From Pterobdella sp. o SKG-2022 (Eukaryota; Annelida; Clitellata; Hirudinida; Piscicolidae): a stretch of DNA of 64,000 nt. Below, in pieces: positions 36,250 to 49,700 of this stretch. Numbering within the stretch: position 1 is the stretch's first letter; every line of letters begins with the position of its first letter. The notes beneath the pieces were generated by a model. It did no database searches. It had not been told where the DNA came from and saw nothing but the letters and a program-made list of their open reading frames with translations. The DNA lies in assembly GCA_964035795.1 (NCBI GenBank), contig OZ038320.1, forward strand, positions 21,222,589 to 21,286,588. Reading direction: 5' to 3'. Position numbers and translations under genes: made by a program.

Positions 36250-36515
36250 AATCATCATCAAAAATTAATAGACCTCCAAATTCATCTCTTGCTGAATTCA
36301 TAGAAGAATTTGAAATTTTTGCAGAAACATTTCTCATTGTCTTCAACAATCTAATAATTTTTGGAGATTTCAATGCCTCATGCTTCCAGAATTCACAAGT
36401 AGCAAGCATTGATGTCAGACTCCAAGATATATTTCAAAAATACTCTTTTACCCAGCACATTACAACTCCCACACATGAAAGTGGCCACATCCTTGACCTT
36501 TTTCTTACCAATGGT
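36250..36515 (+). mobile_element. LINE AP-endonuclease fragment (CR1/Jockey-like)
   Basis: Translates as a piece of an APE domain: RPPNSSLAEFIEEFE, IIFGDFNAS, FTQHITTPTHESGHILDLFL. GDFN and the PTH..GH.LDL motif are typical of CR1/L2/Jockey-group LINEs. A downstream frame (36520-36710) has a lysine-rich, possibly coiled segment, MSAISKMLSDLDTIQ. Confidence 0.75.
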
Positions 36516-36719
36516 CGATAATATGTCCGCAATTAGCAAAATGCTTTCGGATTTAGATACAATTCAAGCTGCTGTTATCACTTTACGTAGTGATGTGTTA
36601 GAATTAGTCAAATCTGAAGAAGCTTCGCTTTCAAAAAAAAGGAAGAAAGCCGAAGATACTCGAGAAACAACTCCTACATGTCAATCATCCTCATCAAAAA
36701 TTTCACTTTTATGTCCATT

Positions 36720-37250
36720 TCATGTCCAACTTCATCTCCACACAAGAAGCCCACCCCAGCTACAAAAAACAATCCACATTCAACAACATCATCAACTACA
36801 CCCTAAACATACCCTCCTCCATCCAGACCACCTCTCACACACAAATAAAAAACAATATGACAACCATACACACAAAAATAGTACACGACTACACATTATC
36901 CACTCACAACAAAATCCTCAGCAAGCAACCCCCACCCATTCATGAATCAGAAACGACCTTAGACCACCACACTCGCCCAACTCAGATCAAACAAATCACC
37001 TTTCATCCTCTCATACCTCAACAAAATCTCACCCTCATCTCATCTCTCACCTTCATGCCCACTCTGCCAAACACACATTCACGACACCCCTCACCTCTTC
37101 ACCTGCCCCAAAATAAGTACCACACTGGGCCCCGAGAGTCTGTGGACCGACCCCGCGAGAGCGGCTGAGCTTCTCGACCACTGGACTGTCTTGATGGGGA
37201 CATGAGGAGCACCCTACAAGACTAGGGTGCTCGGGGTAAAGAAAAAAAAA
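36720..37250 (+). mobile_element. LINE ORF2 C-terminus and poly(A) tail
   Basis: C-rich, G-poor strand. With frameshifts it reads ETTLDHHTR, CPLCQTHIHDTPHLFTCP (a Cys-His motif), GPESLWTDPARAAELLDHW and a stop near 37193. These are features of Jockey-like LINE C-termini. An A-run at about 37239-37250 marks the 3' end. Base composition differs sharply from its neighbours. Confidence 0.7.
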
Positions 37251-37499
37251 ATCTGCTGATAAATCATCTGGTATATGTGGCATTCAAATACTGTGATGCA
37301 GTCAATTCTATTGTTTCTTAAAACATCATAACTGAATATCGTTACATGACTGATTTTCTAAACAGCACCAAGGTCAAGCCCGTGACTAACCCCCCTTACG
37401 TAGAACGAGTGTTAGCCCAAATGCAACCGATGACGAGTCTGGTTTAAATCCAAGTGGAAGACCAAACTTCGATCCCTCGTCGAACAAAGTATTTTCCGA

Positions 37500-38075
37500 C
37501 TTAGACAAAGTTAAAACGTTGGTATTCTAAACTGCCGCTCAACACAGAGTTTGCCCAGGGTGAACTTAACATTCACATCAACAAATACAACCTTTAAGCA
37601 GTCTGCCTTCAAAAACATGGTCTTTTTTGCAAGGAAAGTGATCCGGATATCGTAAGCCATGATATTGACTATAGTATCTTGTTTACAGCATTGGCATACA
37701 AGATCACCAACAATGCCAATGTGCTAGGTGTTGGAATTATCGTTCGAAAACAGATATTGCTATTGTGACTTCTATCAAAAAAGTTGGCAATTTTCATCGC
37801 TTCCTTCAAAGGCAACCCTAAAACTGTCATTGAGTGTTGTTACTCTCCTTATAACCTGGTCGCACTAGAAAAAGTGTAAAGGTTTTACGAACAGCTAGGC
37901 AACCTGACATCTACTATACCTTCCCACAACAAGTTGATTTTCGGTGGTGATTTCAATGCTCGAATTTAAGGTAAATTTTCATATCATGGCGTCGCGAACC
38001 AAAATGGTGAATTCCTTGAAACTTTCCCCAAACAACACAATTTTTTTGCCGGTAACAAGCTTTTTCAAAAACTTA
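37500..38075 (+). mobile_element. Decayed LINE endonuclease domain (separate family)
   Basis: A frameshifted APE domain: LNCRSTQS at the start, a DIDYSILFTALAYK segment, VLGVGIIVRK, GNPKTVIECCYSP in pieces, and FGGDFNAR near 37940-37955. Different from the RTE copies in this window. Heavily mutated. Confidence 0.6.
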
Positions 38076-38687
38076 ATTATCATTTTTTCAAACCATGTTT
38101 TGATTCAAAACGAAAAACTCATGAATGAAATAAAAAAATGAAGAAAAATCTATTTAGATTTGAAGCTTAAAAGAAAAATTTAAGATAATAATCTAAAAAC
38201 ACGGGTATATGGAAATCGGTAAAAAATAATTCAGACTAAAATTTTACACTTTAAAAAGTTTTTATACAAATAAAATGTTTCTGTTGGAAATTTTCAACAA
38301 TGATTAATTAAAATGCCTTAACCATGCTTTGTCATGTGAATTCCACTTGAAAACCCTGGCTTTCCCGTCCTTGAAAATACTTTCCTTTGAGTTAGGATGC
38401 TGGACAAAAAGGTTTAACTTTCTTTTCAAAGCAGGTAAAAAATATTGGGATTCTTGCTCGGGAGATGTTGAGTTTTTCTTAAAAATATACCAATTTAATT
38501 CAAGTTAATGCAAAAAAAAATTTTATAGAAAAAAAATTTTTAACAAACGCATTTAAACAATAGGCTTTTGAAGTTGAGCTGTCCTCAATTGTATATAAAA
38601 TTGTTTAGCTTAAACACTTAGAAAAATCTTTAAATCCTTAACACTTGTAGACTACCTTAAGCAATATAAAACTGAACTTGGTTTCGT
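38076..38687. other. NTAN1 3' flank
   Basis: AT-rich sequence between the LINE graveyard and the NTAN1 stop codon. It holds the NTAN1 3' UTR. No other feature is recognised. Confidence 0.5.
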
Positions 38688-41051
38688 CTACAATGAACTG
38701 AAACATTTAGCAAAAATCGTTGAAGAATTTACTTTTAAAAGTTTTGAATCCTGCAATGATAACATCTTTTTCATATAAGAAACATTAGCGTTCCAATACG
38801 ATGGACCTACAATAATACACCCATCCATGAAGATCTGATTCAACTGGAGGGAAACAAGACATGAAAGTTAAAAATTCATTAAATAATTTAATTCTGATTT
38901 CTAAAATACAAGTTTATCCCTCGATAAGCCAAGTTTTAACATGTTGAAACTAAAACAATTGCTTTAAGATTTGTTTCAAAAATTTTTAATACTAAGCACA
39001 CAATTTTTGTAAATCTTATTTCGATATAAATTGACAAGTTTAATACAATCATCAACCTACATCATCACTAAAATTTGCACAGGCACTTCTCACTTCCTCA
39101 TCAGGCCCCTTGTATATAAATTCAACTCTTCTTAGTACGCCACTCACCATGTTGACACCTAAATCAGTTCCATTATTTAGATTTATAGATATGAATGGAA
39201 AAAATAAGTTGTAAAATGAAATATTAATTTGATAATATATATTGGGATTGAAAGAAATTCCTAGTCGACCAACCCACTCCAGTCACAACCGGATAATGAA
39301 TGTTATTCCTCACCACATCATTCTCATCTGTGAACAAATTAAAGCTAATTCCATTTAAAAACTTTTGAATTGCTTGATTATTATGTTTCTGATGAACATG
39401 TATCATTGGACTCGAAACGTTATAGAAATATACCGTACTTAAAACACAAGAGGTCATCAGATGGATGTCATCTTCCAGCCTAAGCGCAGCTTCTGTGTTC
39501 CATAATGTACCAAATGTATTACATTGGAATATCATAATCACTCATTCAAATATCATTACATATCAACTAAAGTTGGAAGAAGCAAATAATAAATATATAT
39601 AAAAAATTCACATAGTGATGAAATGCCTATCAAAATGAATGAAGAGAATTATCAATTAATTTACTTGTGATAACCTAAAATTAATTAAACAAGTATTAAA
39701 AATGTAATAAATGATGATTGTACCAATAATAGTGAAAGTTAGATAGATAGAATATTTACGGTCATCCATGAATCCTCCCACAAGATGCATTTCATAACTG
39801 ATGAAGTATTGCTTAAATAATCATATAATTTTTTAAAATACATTTTTAAATGTAGAATTTAAATTTAAAGTAATTGCAATCAAAGTTATTTCAAATAAAT
39901 TATATAGATACAGATGATATTCAACAAATTTTCTAAGTCAATTTATGGAAGAAAAAACAGCTATAATTTTCAATAAGTTTAGCTTTATCATAAAGTTTTT
40001 TATTGTTTTTGTTTTTTTGCTCAATATATGTACTAAAATTCTTCCATAAATCGACATAAAAAAATTGTTGAATATTATTTATAAGTGCATTAAGATGTCT
40101 CTAAAAAGTTATATAGGTGATATATTTAAATTCAAGTTTGGTAGTGGGAATTTATTTCAATATGAACCAAAGTGCTATTTTAAACAAAACAACTTATTTT
40201 ACCGTCCTTCAGGACCCATAGATGCAGCTGCTTTAAAAGTTTCAAACATTTTCAACACAGTTTTTTCTTCATTAGAGTTGTCCAAATGCCCTAAACATAC
40301 AACTCCATTACCTAAAAAAATTTAGTTATTTTAATATTAAAACATGAGTATTTTTGTAAAAACTCTAAAAAGTAATAACAATTTGAATACTATGTTTTTA
40401 TTATAAAGTAAAAAACTTATTTATAACAGTGTAACATTCTCAAGTATGTGAATAACCACTTTTAGTATGCAAAAATTTTGTATTCCAGAAAATCATTAAA
40501 ACATAAAATAAACATATTGAAACCTGTATGTCTGAAGATGAGAAGATTGCATGTGGTTGCTTCATCACTCCCTATCAACTCCAAACCACCTGTGTCATTG
40601 CAATTCACAAATAAGAAAATTTCAGAAAATATGTGAAATATTCTTGAATTTATGAAAATAAAAATATGGGATTAATGAATTGAAGAAAAAAACCTAGAAA
40701 TCATTTTCAAGGAATAAAAAAAATTGAATTTATGTTGAGTTAAAAATTTTAATCTTTCTAAAGCATAATAGAGCATAAGCTTTCACAAACTTTTATCGAA
40801 AAAATAGAATCCTCACATTCTCCTGGCCTGAGAATAGCAAACTCATGTTGTCCAACATATAAAGCAGAATATGTAGAATCAATCTTAAAAATAGGATCAA
40901 TTTTAAGTCTCTTTCCTTCTGCCTGAAATGAATTATGCTTGTAAAAACATTTTCGAAACTTTTTCAAATTTAAGCTAACCTCTATAAGATTTCTAAGACA
41001 AAGAAAAGTATTAAAATCTGTAATTTTATTATTTTTTATATAAATAGGCAT
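38688..41051 (-). CDS. NTAN1: Protein N-terminal asparagine amidohydrolase
   Basis: Cytosolic enzyme that deamidates N-terminal Asn to Asp, feeding proteins into the arginylation (N-degron) pathway. Eight GT-AG exons with consistent phases: 40980-41051, 40817-40922, 40524-40589, 40203-40311, 39724-39797, 39274-39492, 39061-39158 and 38688-38843. They sum to 900 nt, 299 residues; human NTAN1 has 310. Conserved segments are LYVGQHEFAIL, IGSDEATTCNLLIFRHTGNG with the presumed nucleophile Cys at residue 73 (Cys75 in human), HLVGGFMDDR, EDDIHLMTSC, YPVVTGVGVN and GPSYWNANVSYM. Residues just after LMTSC form an insertion relative to human. Start chosen at the first ATG, aligning with the human N-terminus. 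The gene is divergent from NR2F, with an RTE LINE starting about 330 bp upstream. It appears intact. Confidence 0.94.
39913..40076. mobile_element. Hairpin element (MITE-like) in NTAN1 intron 4
   Basis: Outer arms match in inverted orientation: ATATTCAACAAATTTT at the left and its counterpart at the right, then TCAATTTATGGAAGAA against its reverse complement with small differences. The centre holds AATAAGTTTAGCTTTATCAT, the core shared with other hairpins. It occupies much of a 405-bp intron. Confidence 0.7.
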
Positions 41052-41379
41052 CTATTTTTTTTTAACACTTAAACTTGTTGAAATACTTAAAAATGAGCTT
41101 AACAATTCCCTAAATACAATACAGTATTTAAAAGTAGAAAATTCAACTAAAAAATTATAAAGTTATTTTAAGAATAATTTAAAAAGTTAAATGAAATTTT
41201 TCTACAACGTTGTAAAAAACTTAGTTTTTTTTGTATTTTATGATGTAACTTCTCTGAAAGAAAAGATTTTCAACTAAAAACTCTATCCAGTTAACTAAAA
41301 ATTTGAAAAAAAGCAAGTTATAGTTCAATGAGTTAGTTTTATGTTATTGAAATTATCGGTAATGTAAAGGCGTTTTCCG

Positions 41380-44300
41380 TTCCGATGGTGCACCACCTTA
41401 ACGTGGTAGCATGGCCTGTGTGTCCCAGTGACTCCCAAGGCTATATGAGCGGTGGCTTTGGGTCCTGGAAAGTTTAAAAAGCTCAAAAAGTTTCAAAAGT
41501 AGGATTCAGACAAAACAGTGCACCCTAGTTCTCCAGGTTGGGGATTGTGTGGCAGGTTAATTACCCACGCATTAAAAAAATTACAGAAACCATGAACAGC
41601 TGTAACCAAAAATCCTATGTTTTAGAGAAAGCTGGGATTCCTTCTAAGAAATTTATGACGCGTTGCAACCAAACCCATCAGGAAGTTTCAGGACTGAAGA
41701 CCCCCTCTCACCCAAAAAAACTTTTAAACAAAAATTCTAGATTGCTTTCACACAAGTCTGTTTCACTGTGAACATTGAATGTGAAACAATTTTGAGAGAC
41801 ATGAAGATGTGCACAAGCAGCAAGAGAGATGCAGTAATACAACCTCACACTTTTGGGCATGTGCGAAGTACGTTGGAGTAGTCATGGAGAGAAAAAAGTT
41901 CAAACAAAAGAAACCTTGCTATATTTAAAAAAAACCTCATGAAGCCTATTGTCCGTGAAAGCGGCCAAGAAGTTGTTGGAATTGGTTTTTGTGTTAGACC
42001 GCATCATCACAGCACGCTTCAAGTCGTGCTTCAAAAAAGTGTCTCTTGTTATGTGTTATGCACTCACCAACACATTAGAAAAGAATAACAAAGACAGCCT
42101 CTACGCCCAACTCTAACCAGTTCTAGACAAAATTCTGAACCAAGATATGTCCATCCCGATGAGAGACATAAAAGCGAAGACTGGATCAGACAACGCTGAT
42201 AAAGAGCGCGAGATGGAAAGACATGGAATTGGCGGAATGAACGTAAAGGGGAAGATGCTAACTGACTGCTGCTCCATTCGTTATTGAAGTTATAGCTTCG
42301 TTGTTGGAGGTAGGATCTTTCTGCACTGGCGATGCCCCAAAGTCACCTGGGTTTCTTTTGGCAAACTGACAAAAAACCAAATTAATCACGTCATGGTGAG
42401 ACAACGCTATAGAAGCTCACTTCAAGATGTTAAAATGAGATGCGTGGTCAGACCACCACTTCATCGTCACAAAGATCAAACTGCAGCTATCCATGAAAAT
42501 GACCAGGCTAAACCCAAGAAAAAAATTCAACGTTGAAGAACTCAAACGAAAAACAAAGCAAATATAAATTCCACTACACAACCGCTTTGAGGTGCTACAG
42601 TCAAACGAAGCAGAAACAGTTAAGCAGAGATGGCCAACATTAAAAGAAGCAGTTGTAGGAGCATGTGAAAACGTCTTGGGACGAACACATTTCAGAAAAA
42701 ACCGTGGATCAGTGACGAAACATGGAAGAAGGTAAAGAAGAGAAGGCAGGCCAAACAAGAGCTGAGCCAGGCAAAAGATTCGCCAACAGAAACAGCAAGC
42801 AACTGCCAGACATTTTATCTTCTCAAAAGAAGTAAAGAGTTACTAGCAGACAAACGAATATACTTCAAGACTTTCGCTGATGAAACGGAGGAAGTGGCTA
42901 GCAAGAGCAACCTCGAGACTTTGTATGCGACCACCAAAATCCTTAGTGGACGGCACTGTAATTTAGCTAAAATTTTCAACAAGTAAAACTCAAACGACAC
43001 TGTAATTCAAACAAAGGCTACTTACAACAGTCAAAGACCAACTAGCGAGATGGAAGGTATATTTTAGAGAAGTTTTCAATCGGCCAGCCCCATAACAAAG
43101 ACCTCAACTGAATTTGGACGATCCTTTTGACATTAACACTAGAGAAATCACCAAGAAAAAGTTACAAAGCCCTCAGTAATTTGGAAAACGGAAAAACAGC
43201 TGGCACAGACAACATCTCAACATGAGGCGTTGAAAGAAGGAAGAACGAGCGCCATTGGGCTTCATCATCAATTGCTCAACCGTATATAGGAAACAGAGCA
43301 AAGTCTTAACAAAAATCATCTTGGAGCGAAGGAAAGATACCGTCGACAAGGTACTGAGAAATGAACAAGCTGGCTTCAAAAAGAAACGTTCTTGGGCAGA
43401 CCAGCTTGCAACCTTCAAAATTATCGTGGAATAATCTATCCAGTTGCAGCCACCTTTCTACACGGGCTTCATTGATTTTGAGAAGGCGTTTGATAATTTC
43501 GACAGAGAATCAATCTGGAACATACTTCTTCATTATGGTGTCTCAACAATATTTGTCGACATCATCAAAGCACTTTATGAAGGGTTCTCTTGTCAAGTCA
43601 TTCATGGAAAAATTTTTGAAAACTTTAAGATCTTTTTCGAGTTAGAAAGTGCTGCCTACTGTCTTCATTTTTGTTTCTTGTCGTGCTAGAATGGGGGGGA
43701 CAATGAAAGCCTACAGAAATTCCGGAGAAGGTATCCAGTGGACCATAACATCGAAGCTAGAAGACCTTGCGTTCGCTGACGACTTGGCTTTATTGTCGCA
43801 CCGTCTGCAAAACATGAGGAGAAAGTGGACAATCTTGAAACCACAGCAAAAAAAGGTTAGTCTTAAAATTAGCCATGCAAAGACCATGTTACCATGCATT
43901 AGTAAACAACAGAAGAGCCCTGTTACCGTCTTCGAAAAAGTAGTAACAGACGTCGATGACTTCGTGTACCTAGAAAGCGAGATCGGCCATACGGGAGGCA
44001 CAGATGAAGACATCAAAACTAGGGTAAAGAAAGCTCGACAAGCATTTGTCATGTTATGACCCTTTGGAGAGCGAACAGCGTTTCCACCAAAACTAAACTT
44101 GAAATCTTCAACTCCAACGTGGAGTCTGTGCTTCTTTATCGATCAGAAACTCGGAAAGCGACCAACACCAACATGGAAAAAATGCAAACCTTCGTCAATG
44201 GCTGCCTTTGACAAATCCTACGTTTGAGATGGTTCGACAGAGTGCTGAACGCCGAGCTATGGACATTCAAAAACCAACAACAGATAAACGTCTAAGTCAA

Positions 44301-44560
44301 GCGGCGAAAATGGCAATAGGTTAATCACACCTTACGTTAAAAGCCTGGAAATATTACCAGACAGGCGTTTGAACTCGCAAGGAAAGAGAAGGAGAGGAAA
44401 TCCAAAGCAGATCTGGAAAAAAAGTCTAAACTGCGAGCTGCGAAATTCTGACTTAACATGGGAAGAAGGTAAAACCAGCGCCGAAGCGACAGAGGAAGCT
44501 AGAAGAAAGTTGTTGAGGCCCTTTGCTTCCTCAGAAGTCCAAAGGAATAATTATATAACA
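41380..44560 (+). mobile_element. Decayed, nearly full-length RTE-clade LINE
   Basis: Leader at about 41390-41580 (CACCTTAACGTGGTAGC, CCCAAGGCTATATGAG, TTCTCCAGGTTGGGG), followed by an APE domain ruined by stops (SDHHFIVTKIKL at 42440-42485 is legible). The linker includes RFEVLQSNEAE. RT motif A is FIDFEKAFDNFDRESIWNI at about 43465, with IIKALYEGFSCQVIHGK after it. The catalytic box is FADDLALLS at about 43770-43800, with DDFVYLESEI after it. The C-terminal GKRRRGNPKQIWKKSL lies at about 44380. Many stops and frameshifts: inactive. It retains the palm domain lost from the copy at 31314-33856. Confidence 0.85.
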
Positions 44561-46714
44561 AAGGCGTCTTACGAAAGGGTATTTAGCAAATATATGATAC
44601 CTTGCTTAAACTATCTAAATGATTCTTTAAAAATCGACTATGAAGAATTTTATAATATTAGTACAACTTACGAAAAACGTGCGATTTTGCTGATAAAAAA
44701 TATGAAAAACTGGTTTTGTGTTGTTTTAAGCCATATCATAGATATTTCACGAACAATATATATAGTTGGACAGTATGAATATTGCCCAAAAGACTCAGAC
44801 ACTATACATAGTGTCTAACTTAATTTTCGAATTCGAATGTATATTTTTGCTTTTCACGTCAAAAGAATGAGTTCAGCTTTGTTGAGACTTAAAAGAAGTT
44901 AACTTAACTCAAACTAATCTATCTCAAATTGATTCGCCTTGACTTAAATAATTAATTTAATTTATTTCAAATTCATTGACATTAACTAATTACACAACTT
45001 AACTGATCTTTGCATAATTAAACTTTTTTCAACTTAGATTCAAGGAATTATTTGTCGCAAATAGATAATAGGTTAAATATGTTATTTAAAAAAAAATAAT
45101 TTTTGAAGAGTTTAGCTTCATCATACAAACAGAAAAATTTTTTAAATTGTTTTCTACAAAAGTTTTCATATGACAATGAAAAATTAAAAATTTTTAGTTG
45201 GATATATTTGATTAAACTAATCTTATTTCATGTTTAATTAATTAATAAATAAGTTTTCAAAATTATATAGTTATGCTGAAAAGTATAAATTACACATTGC
45301 TATTAGTCTATACATATGTTGACTAAAAATTTTATGAAGTATGCATCTTGTCCAATTATAAATTGCCTGTAAAACAATAATATGTTATAAAAACCATTTA
45401 TAAGGTTTGTAACTATGCTCGTGAAGATGCTAGGCGGTGTAAATATAGTTGAGAATCAGGAATGGATGGATAAAGGTTAAATGTCACCATCAAAGAGGTT
45501 TTAGGCGTGTGTTGGCATTCTAAAGCCCCATTTGTGTAATCCTAATTAGACATAGTCAAATTTTCACCACTATAACTTTAAATTGAAAAATTTTTTTATC
45601 CATTTCAACATTTTTCTAATATATTTTGATTAACTTATTAAGTTTTTGTTTCTAACTATACCAATTAATAATAAAACACTACATTTTACATCTATAAAAT
45701 ACTATTAAACCTACAAAGAAACAAAGCACAAAACAGAAACATTGAAGTATCAATCGGAGGGTCATAATGCCGGCGACCCGAGTGACCCGTGCTTTGAAAT
45801 GACCAGTTATCACAAAGATGCCGATGGATTTATAACTTATTGTACTTCTCTTATACATTTATGTGTTTATTTTAGCATATTCAGCGTTTGATGTTTTCGG
45901 CTCTGTTATTTAAGCAAGATAAAAATTATCAGTAGAAATGGGAAATTATTATATTTATGATTTTCATTAAAAGAAAAAAATAGATTCTTCAAAAAAATTT
46001 TCTCACAACCAACAATACTCCTTCTAGCCGTTTACTATAAATAAATACCCACTTAAAATTTTCCGTAAACACTCTTAGAGCCATCCATCGCAGGAGTGCG
46101 TTTTGAATATATGATTATAAGCCGCAATCTCGATAAAATCTTTTTCGGCTCATAAAATTTATCGTTCTTTAAGGAAATTTTTGAAAATAAAGCGAGTATT
46201 GTTCAAACACATAATTATGAAGCACGAAATAAAGTGGCCTTTATTTTACAAAGAAAGTAAAAGGCAGGCATTATCAATGATAAAGGTAGTTTGAGGTCGT
46301 TTAGAGTTCACCTCTGCCACTATATCGTCTGCCATCAGTGCCAATGAGCCAATTATATGTTAGCATTTTTGTATAGTTCAAAAGACCACACCCACAGGCT
46401 AAAGGTGATAGCCTATGGCGTTAGAGTGTTCCGTAATTGCGAAGCTCGCTTCTTTATATTCGTCTTCATTTTTATTTTTTCTATCAGTACTTTTTTAAAG
46501 ATGTTAATGAATTTTTTTTTATAAATACTTATAAAAATGTATCATTTTTATTTTAGAAAAATACAATTTTTGATCTGTTTTTAAAAACTTTCCGTATTTT
46601 TCGCTTTAAAAATTAATCTAATGTGAAATTTAAAATTTAAATAGAAAAACACATCAAAATTTTAATTTTTTTTTTTCGTTTTATGAAATTGCAAAGGATA
46701 AACCTGAATGGGTG
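44561..46714. other. Region between the RTE copy and NR2F
   Basis: AT-rich spacer that should hold the NR2F promoter and 5' UTR. A GGGTCA half-site at 45759-45764 faces TGACCC at 45783-45788. A hairpin-family core variant (AGAGTTTAGCTTCATCAT) is at about 45107-45124. No gene is recognised. Confidence 0.5.
46341..46413 (+). promoter_or_regulatory. Candidate NR2F upstream control region
   Basis: Two CCAAT boxes (46341-46345 and 46349-46353), CCACACCC at 46386-46393 (a KLF/Sp-type motif), and a short hairpin, GGCTAAAGGTGATAGCC, at 46397-46413. They lie about 300-370 bp before the start codon in sequence of higher complexity than its flanks. Motif-based inference only. Confidence 0.35.
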
Positions 46715-49700
46715 ATGGAAACAAGAGGAGACAAAGCTGAAAGCCTATCAGCGATTGGAGAAAACACCTACAATTACAACAATGAAATTCTTTCTTTCAA
46801 CAACAATAAACATAACTCTATACTGACAGATTTAAACAACAACGACATTGACAACGAAACGAAATTTCAAAAAAAGTATTCTGGATCTCAAGACGCTACA
46901 AAAAACCATCAAATTTTACCAATCAAAGATACATCACACAGACAACACCAACATTCAACAATACCAGAGCAACATTGCCAACAAAACACTCCACAAGTAG
47001 AATGCATTGTATGTGGAGATAAAAGTTCTGGTAAGCACTATGGCCAGTTCACGTGTGAAGGTTGTAAAAGTTTTTTCAAGCGCTCAGTCAGAAGAAACCT
47101 TACTTATACTTGTCGCGGTGCTAAAAACTGTCCAATCGATCAACATCACAGAAACCAATGCCAGTACTGCAGACTCAAGAAATGTGTTAAAGTAGGCATG
47201 AAAAAAGAAGGTTAGTTGTGCTAACTTTTGAGAAAATATCGCATAAAAAATTTTGAACTTTTTTAAATAACTTATATTTGACTTATCCAAAACGTTAAAT
47301 TTTGAATATATCGTCAGCGGTGCAAAAGGGAAGGATTCCAAGCAGTCAACACCTCATCTTCAACACTCTTAACAACAGCACTCCACACCAACAACTTCTC
47401 CTCTACAACAATAACTCCATTATCAACACTGAAGAAATTGATAACAACAAGGATCACAATAAACAATATGAAGTCACTCAAGGATATTTTTCATCTTTTG
47501 TTTCTCTTCTTCTTAGAGCAGAACCTGAATTGTCTCCGTTCAAATACAATCCACACCAATATCACCCTTCATATTTCTCCCACAGTTACTTTCACAATAA
47601 TAACACATATCAAAATGGTAACAGCAACATTGCTGGCATAGAAGGAATATGTGAGATGGCAGCAAGACTGCTTTTCAGTGCTGTAGAGTGGGCAAGGCAC
47701 ATTCCCTTCTTCCCGGACCTCCAAATTACCGATCAAGTGGCTCTTTTGAGGCTATCCTGGAGTGCTCTGTTTGTTCTCAATGCAGCACAATGCCACCTGC
47801 CTCTTCACACAGCCCCTCTGCTAGCCAATCTACACATGGGTGGAGAGAGGGTGCTTCTAGAACAGGTGAGGTTATTGCAAGAGCAAGTACACCGCCTCAA
47901 ATGCCTTCATGTAGACTCTGCTGAGTTCTCCTGCCTCAAAGCACTAGTTCTCTTTTGTTCAGGTATCATTAACAAAAATTATGCTTTTCAAATTATCAAC
48001 ATTGAAAGTTTTTCGTGAATATTCTATTAGGGTACAACCTGCAAACTTTATTTTAGCTTCAAAATAAAAACCATATTCAGAATATTCATAAAATTTTTCC
48101 ATAATGTTCAAGCTAAAAAAAATTTTTGCATAATTGCTTTTGAGTGGGTCAAACTGCTACGGCATTTGACACCACGTGACAACATACGGGAAATTCCATT
48201 GGCCACACGCTCCTTACATCTATGCACCCATCAGCTATCTATCATCTATTTTGCGTTGAGCTATTCATAATTTATCAATCCTTTTCAAAAAGAATGATAA
48301 ACTATGCATTTTTTAATAATGGATTGAGCAAATTAATTATTAAAAAGCAATAGAGTTCTCTCTCTTTCTGTTTAATCAACTTGTGTACTCTTGAATAATA
48401 AAAATTCAATTTTTCCACAACTTAGATTATTATAAAATCTAAAATACCGCAAAATTTGAAAATATTATTGTTTATTTTATAAAACTGTGCATTTCAATTA
48501 ATCTTTGTTATTTTTTACTCTTAATTTATCATAATTCCAAAAACCTTATATTGTTAATTCATAAAAATCCTGCATTCAAAAACATCACATAATTACTGAA
48601 GCGATGACAAAATATGCCTTTGTCAATAAGCCCCTATAATCTCCCCATGGTGTTCCTGTGAATGCCATTCCATTGAAATAAATGATAATTTTGGAGTTCC
48701 ATAAGTTTTGTTGTATTTGTGGGACATGCAATATTAAAAAAAAAATATACTTCATAGTGTTTTATAAATAATTCTTATTCATTATCTAGATCATGCATAG
48801 CTATTACAAATATTCTAATTTTGTACAATAACTTTATTGTATGAGATTTAAAAAAGACACATGTACTTGAGCTAAATTTTTTTTTTAAGAAAAACCATAC
48901 TACAATTCGGAAATCGAAAATTTAAGCTCATTTTTGTAGACATATATTACCAAAAAATCTTCACGTGCTGAAAGTTATTTTATAAAATTCAAGTTTAAAA
49001 AACATACGGTATTTCTAAAAATTTACATTCTTTGTTTCAACTTTGTATTTTGACTTTCATTTCACTCACTTTTCTCAATGGAAGTTTTCTTCATGTGAAT
49101 CTATGATTTGACTTTTAGAATTGGTAGAAGCACCATTTTTTCAATTTATAGTTAATACCATTATTATACTTATAAAAGTTTACTCACTTTCCCACGAAGA
49201 TAATTAAAACAAGACAACAATAGATAGCACTTAATTTGGTGTTAATGGTGACGATGCCAAGGCTTCCTTGCATCATGTTTCCGTATTCACTTGTGTTTTG
49301 TTTGTCTTTTATACATTATTAATGCATCTTTTTAATAAAAGATTTTAGAAGATTTTTTTGGTTTGCAGATAACGTGAATGCGTTTAAATTTACCTTTAAA
49401 AAGTATTAAAAATTCTATAAAAATTGATTTAGGGGGCCAACCTTTCTTATCATTCTAACAAAGATCTTCACATCGAATTCCAAGCAATTCATTTAAGCTC
49501 ACCAAATTTTTAAAAATGAAACACTTTTTCGGAAACAAATGATCAGATAGCATGGCAAAAGCTTATGCAAACATGCAAAAAAATTTAAGGTCATTTCGTG
49601 ACTAATTAGAGGATCTGGCATTAATGCTTAGGAGTTCATCTGCAAAAGCACCAGTAGATATTAATTATGCGCAATAAAAAACAATTGAGGAATAAAAATT

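Noticed and set aside
37053..37283. Minus-strand 76-codon frame
   Set aside because: Opposite strand of a recognisable LINE C-terminus; its apparent openness follows from the skewed composition.
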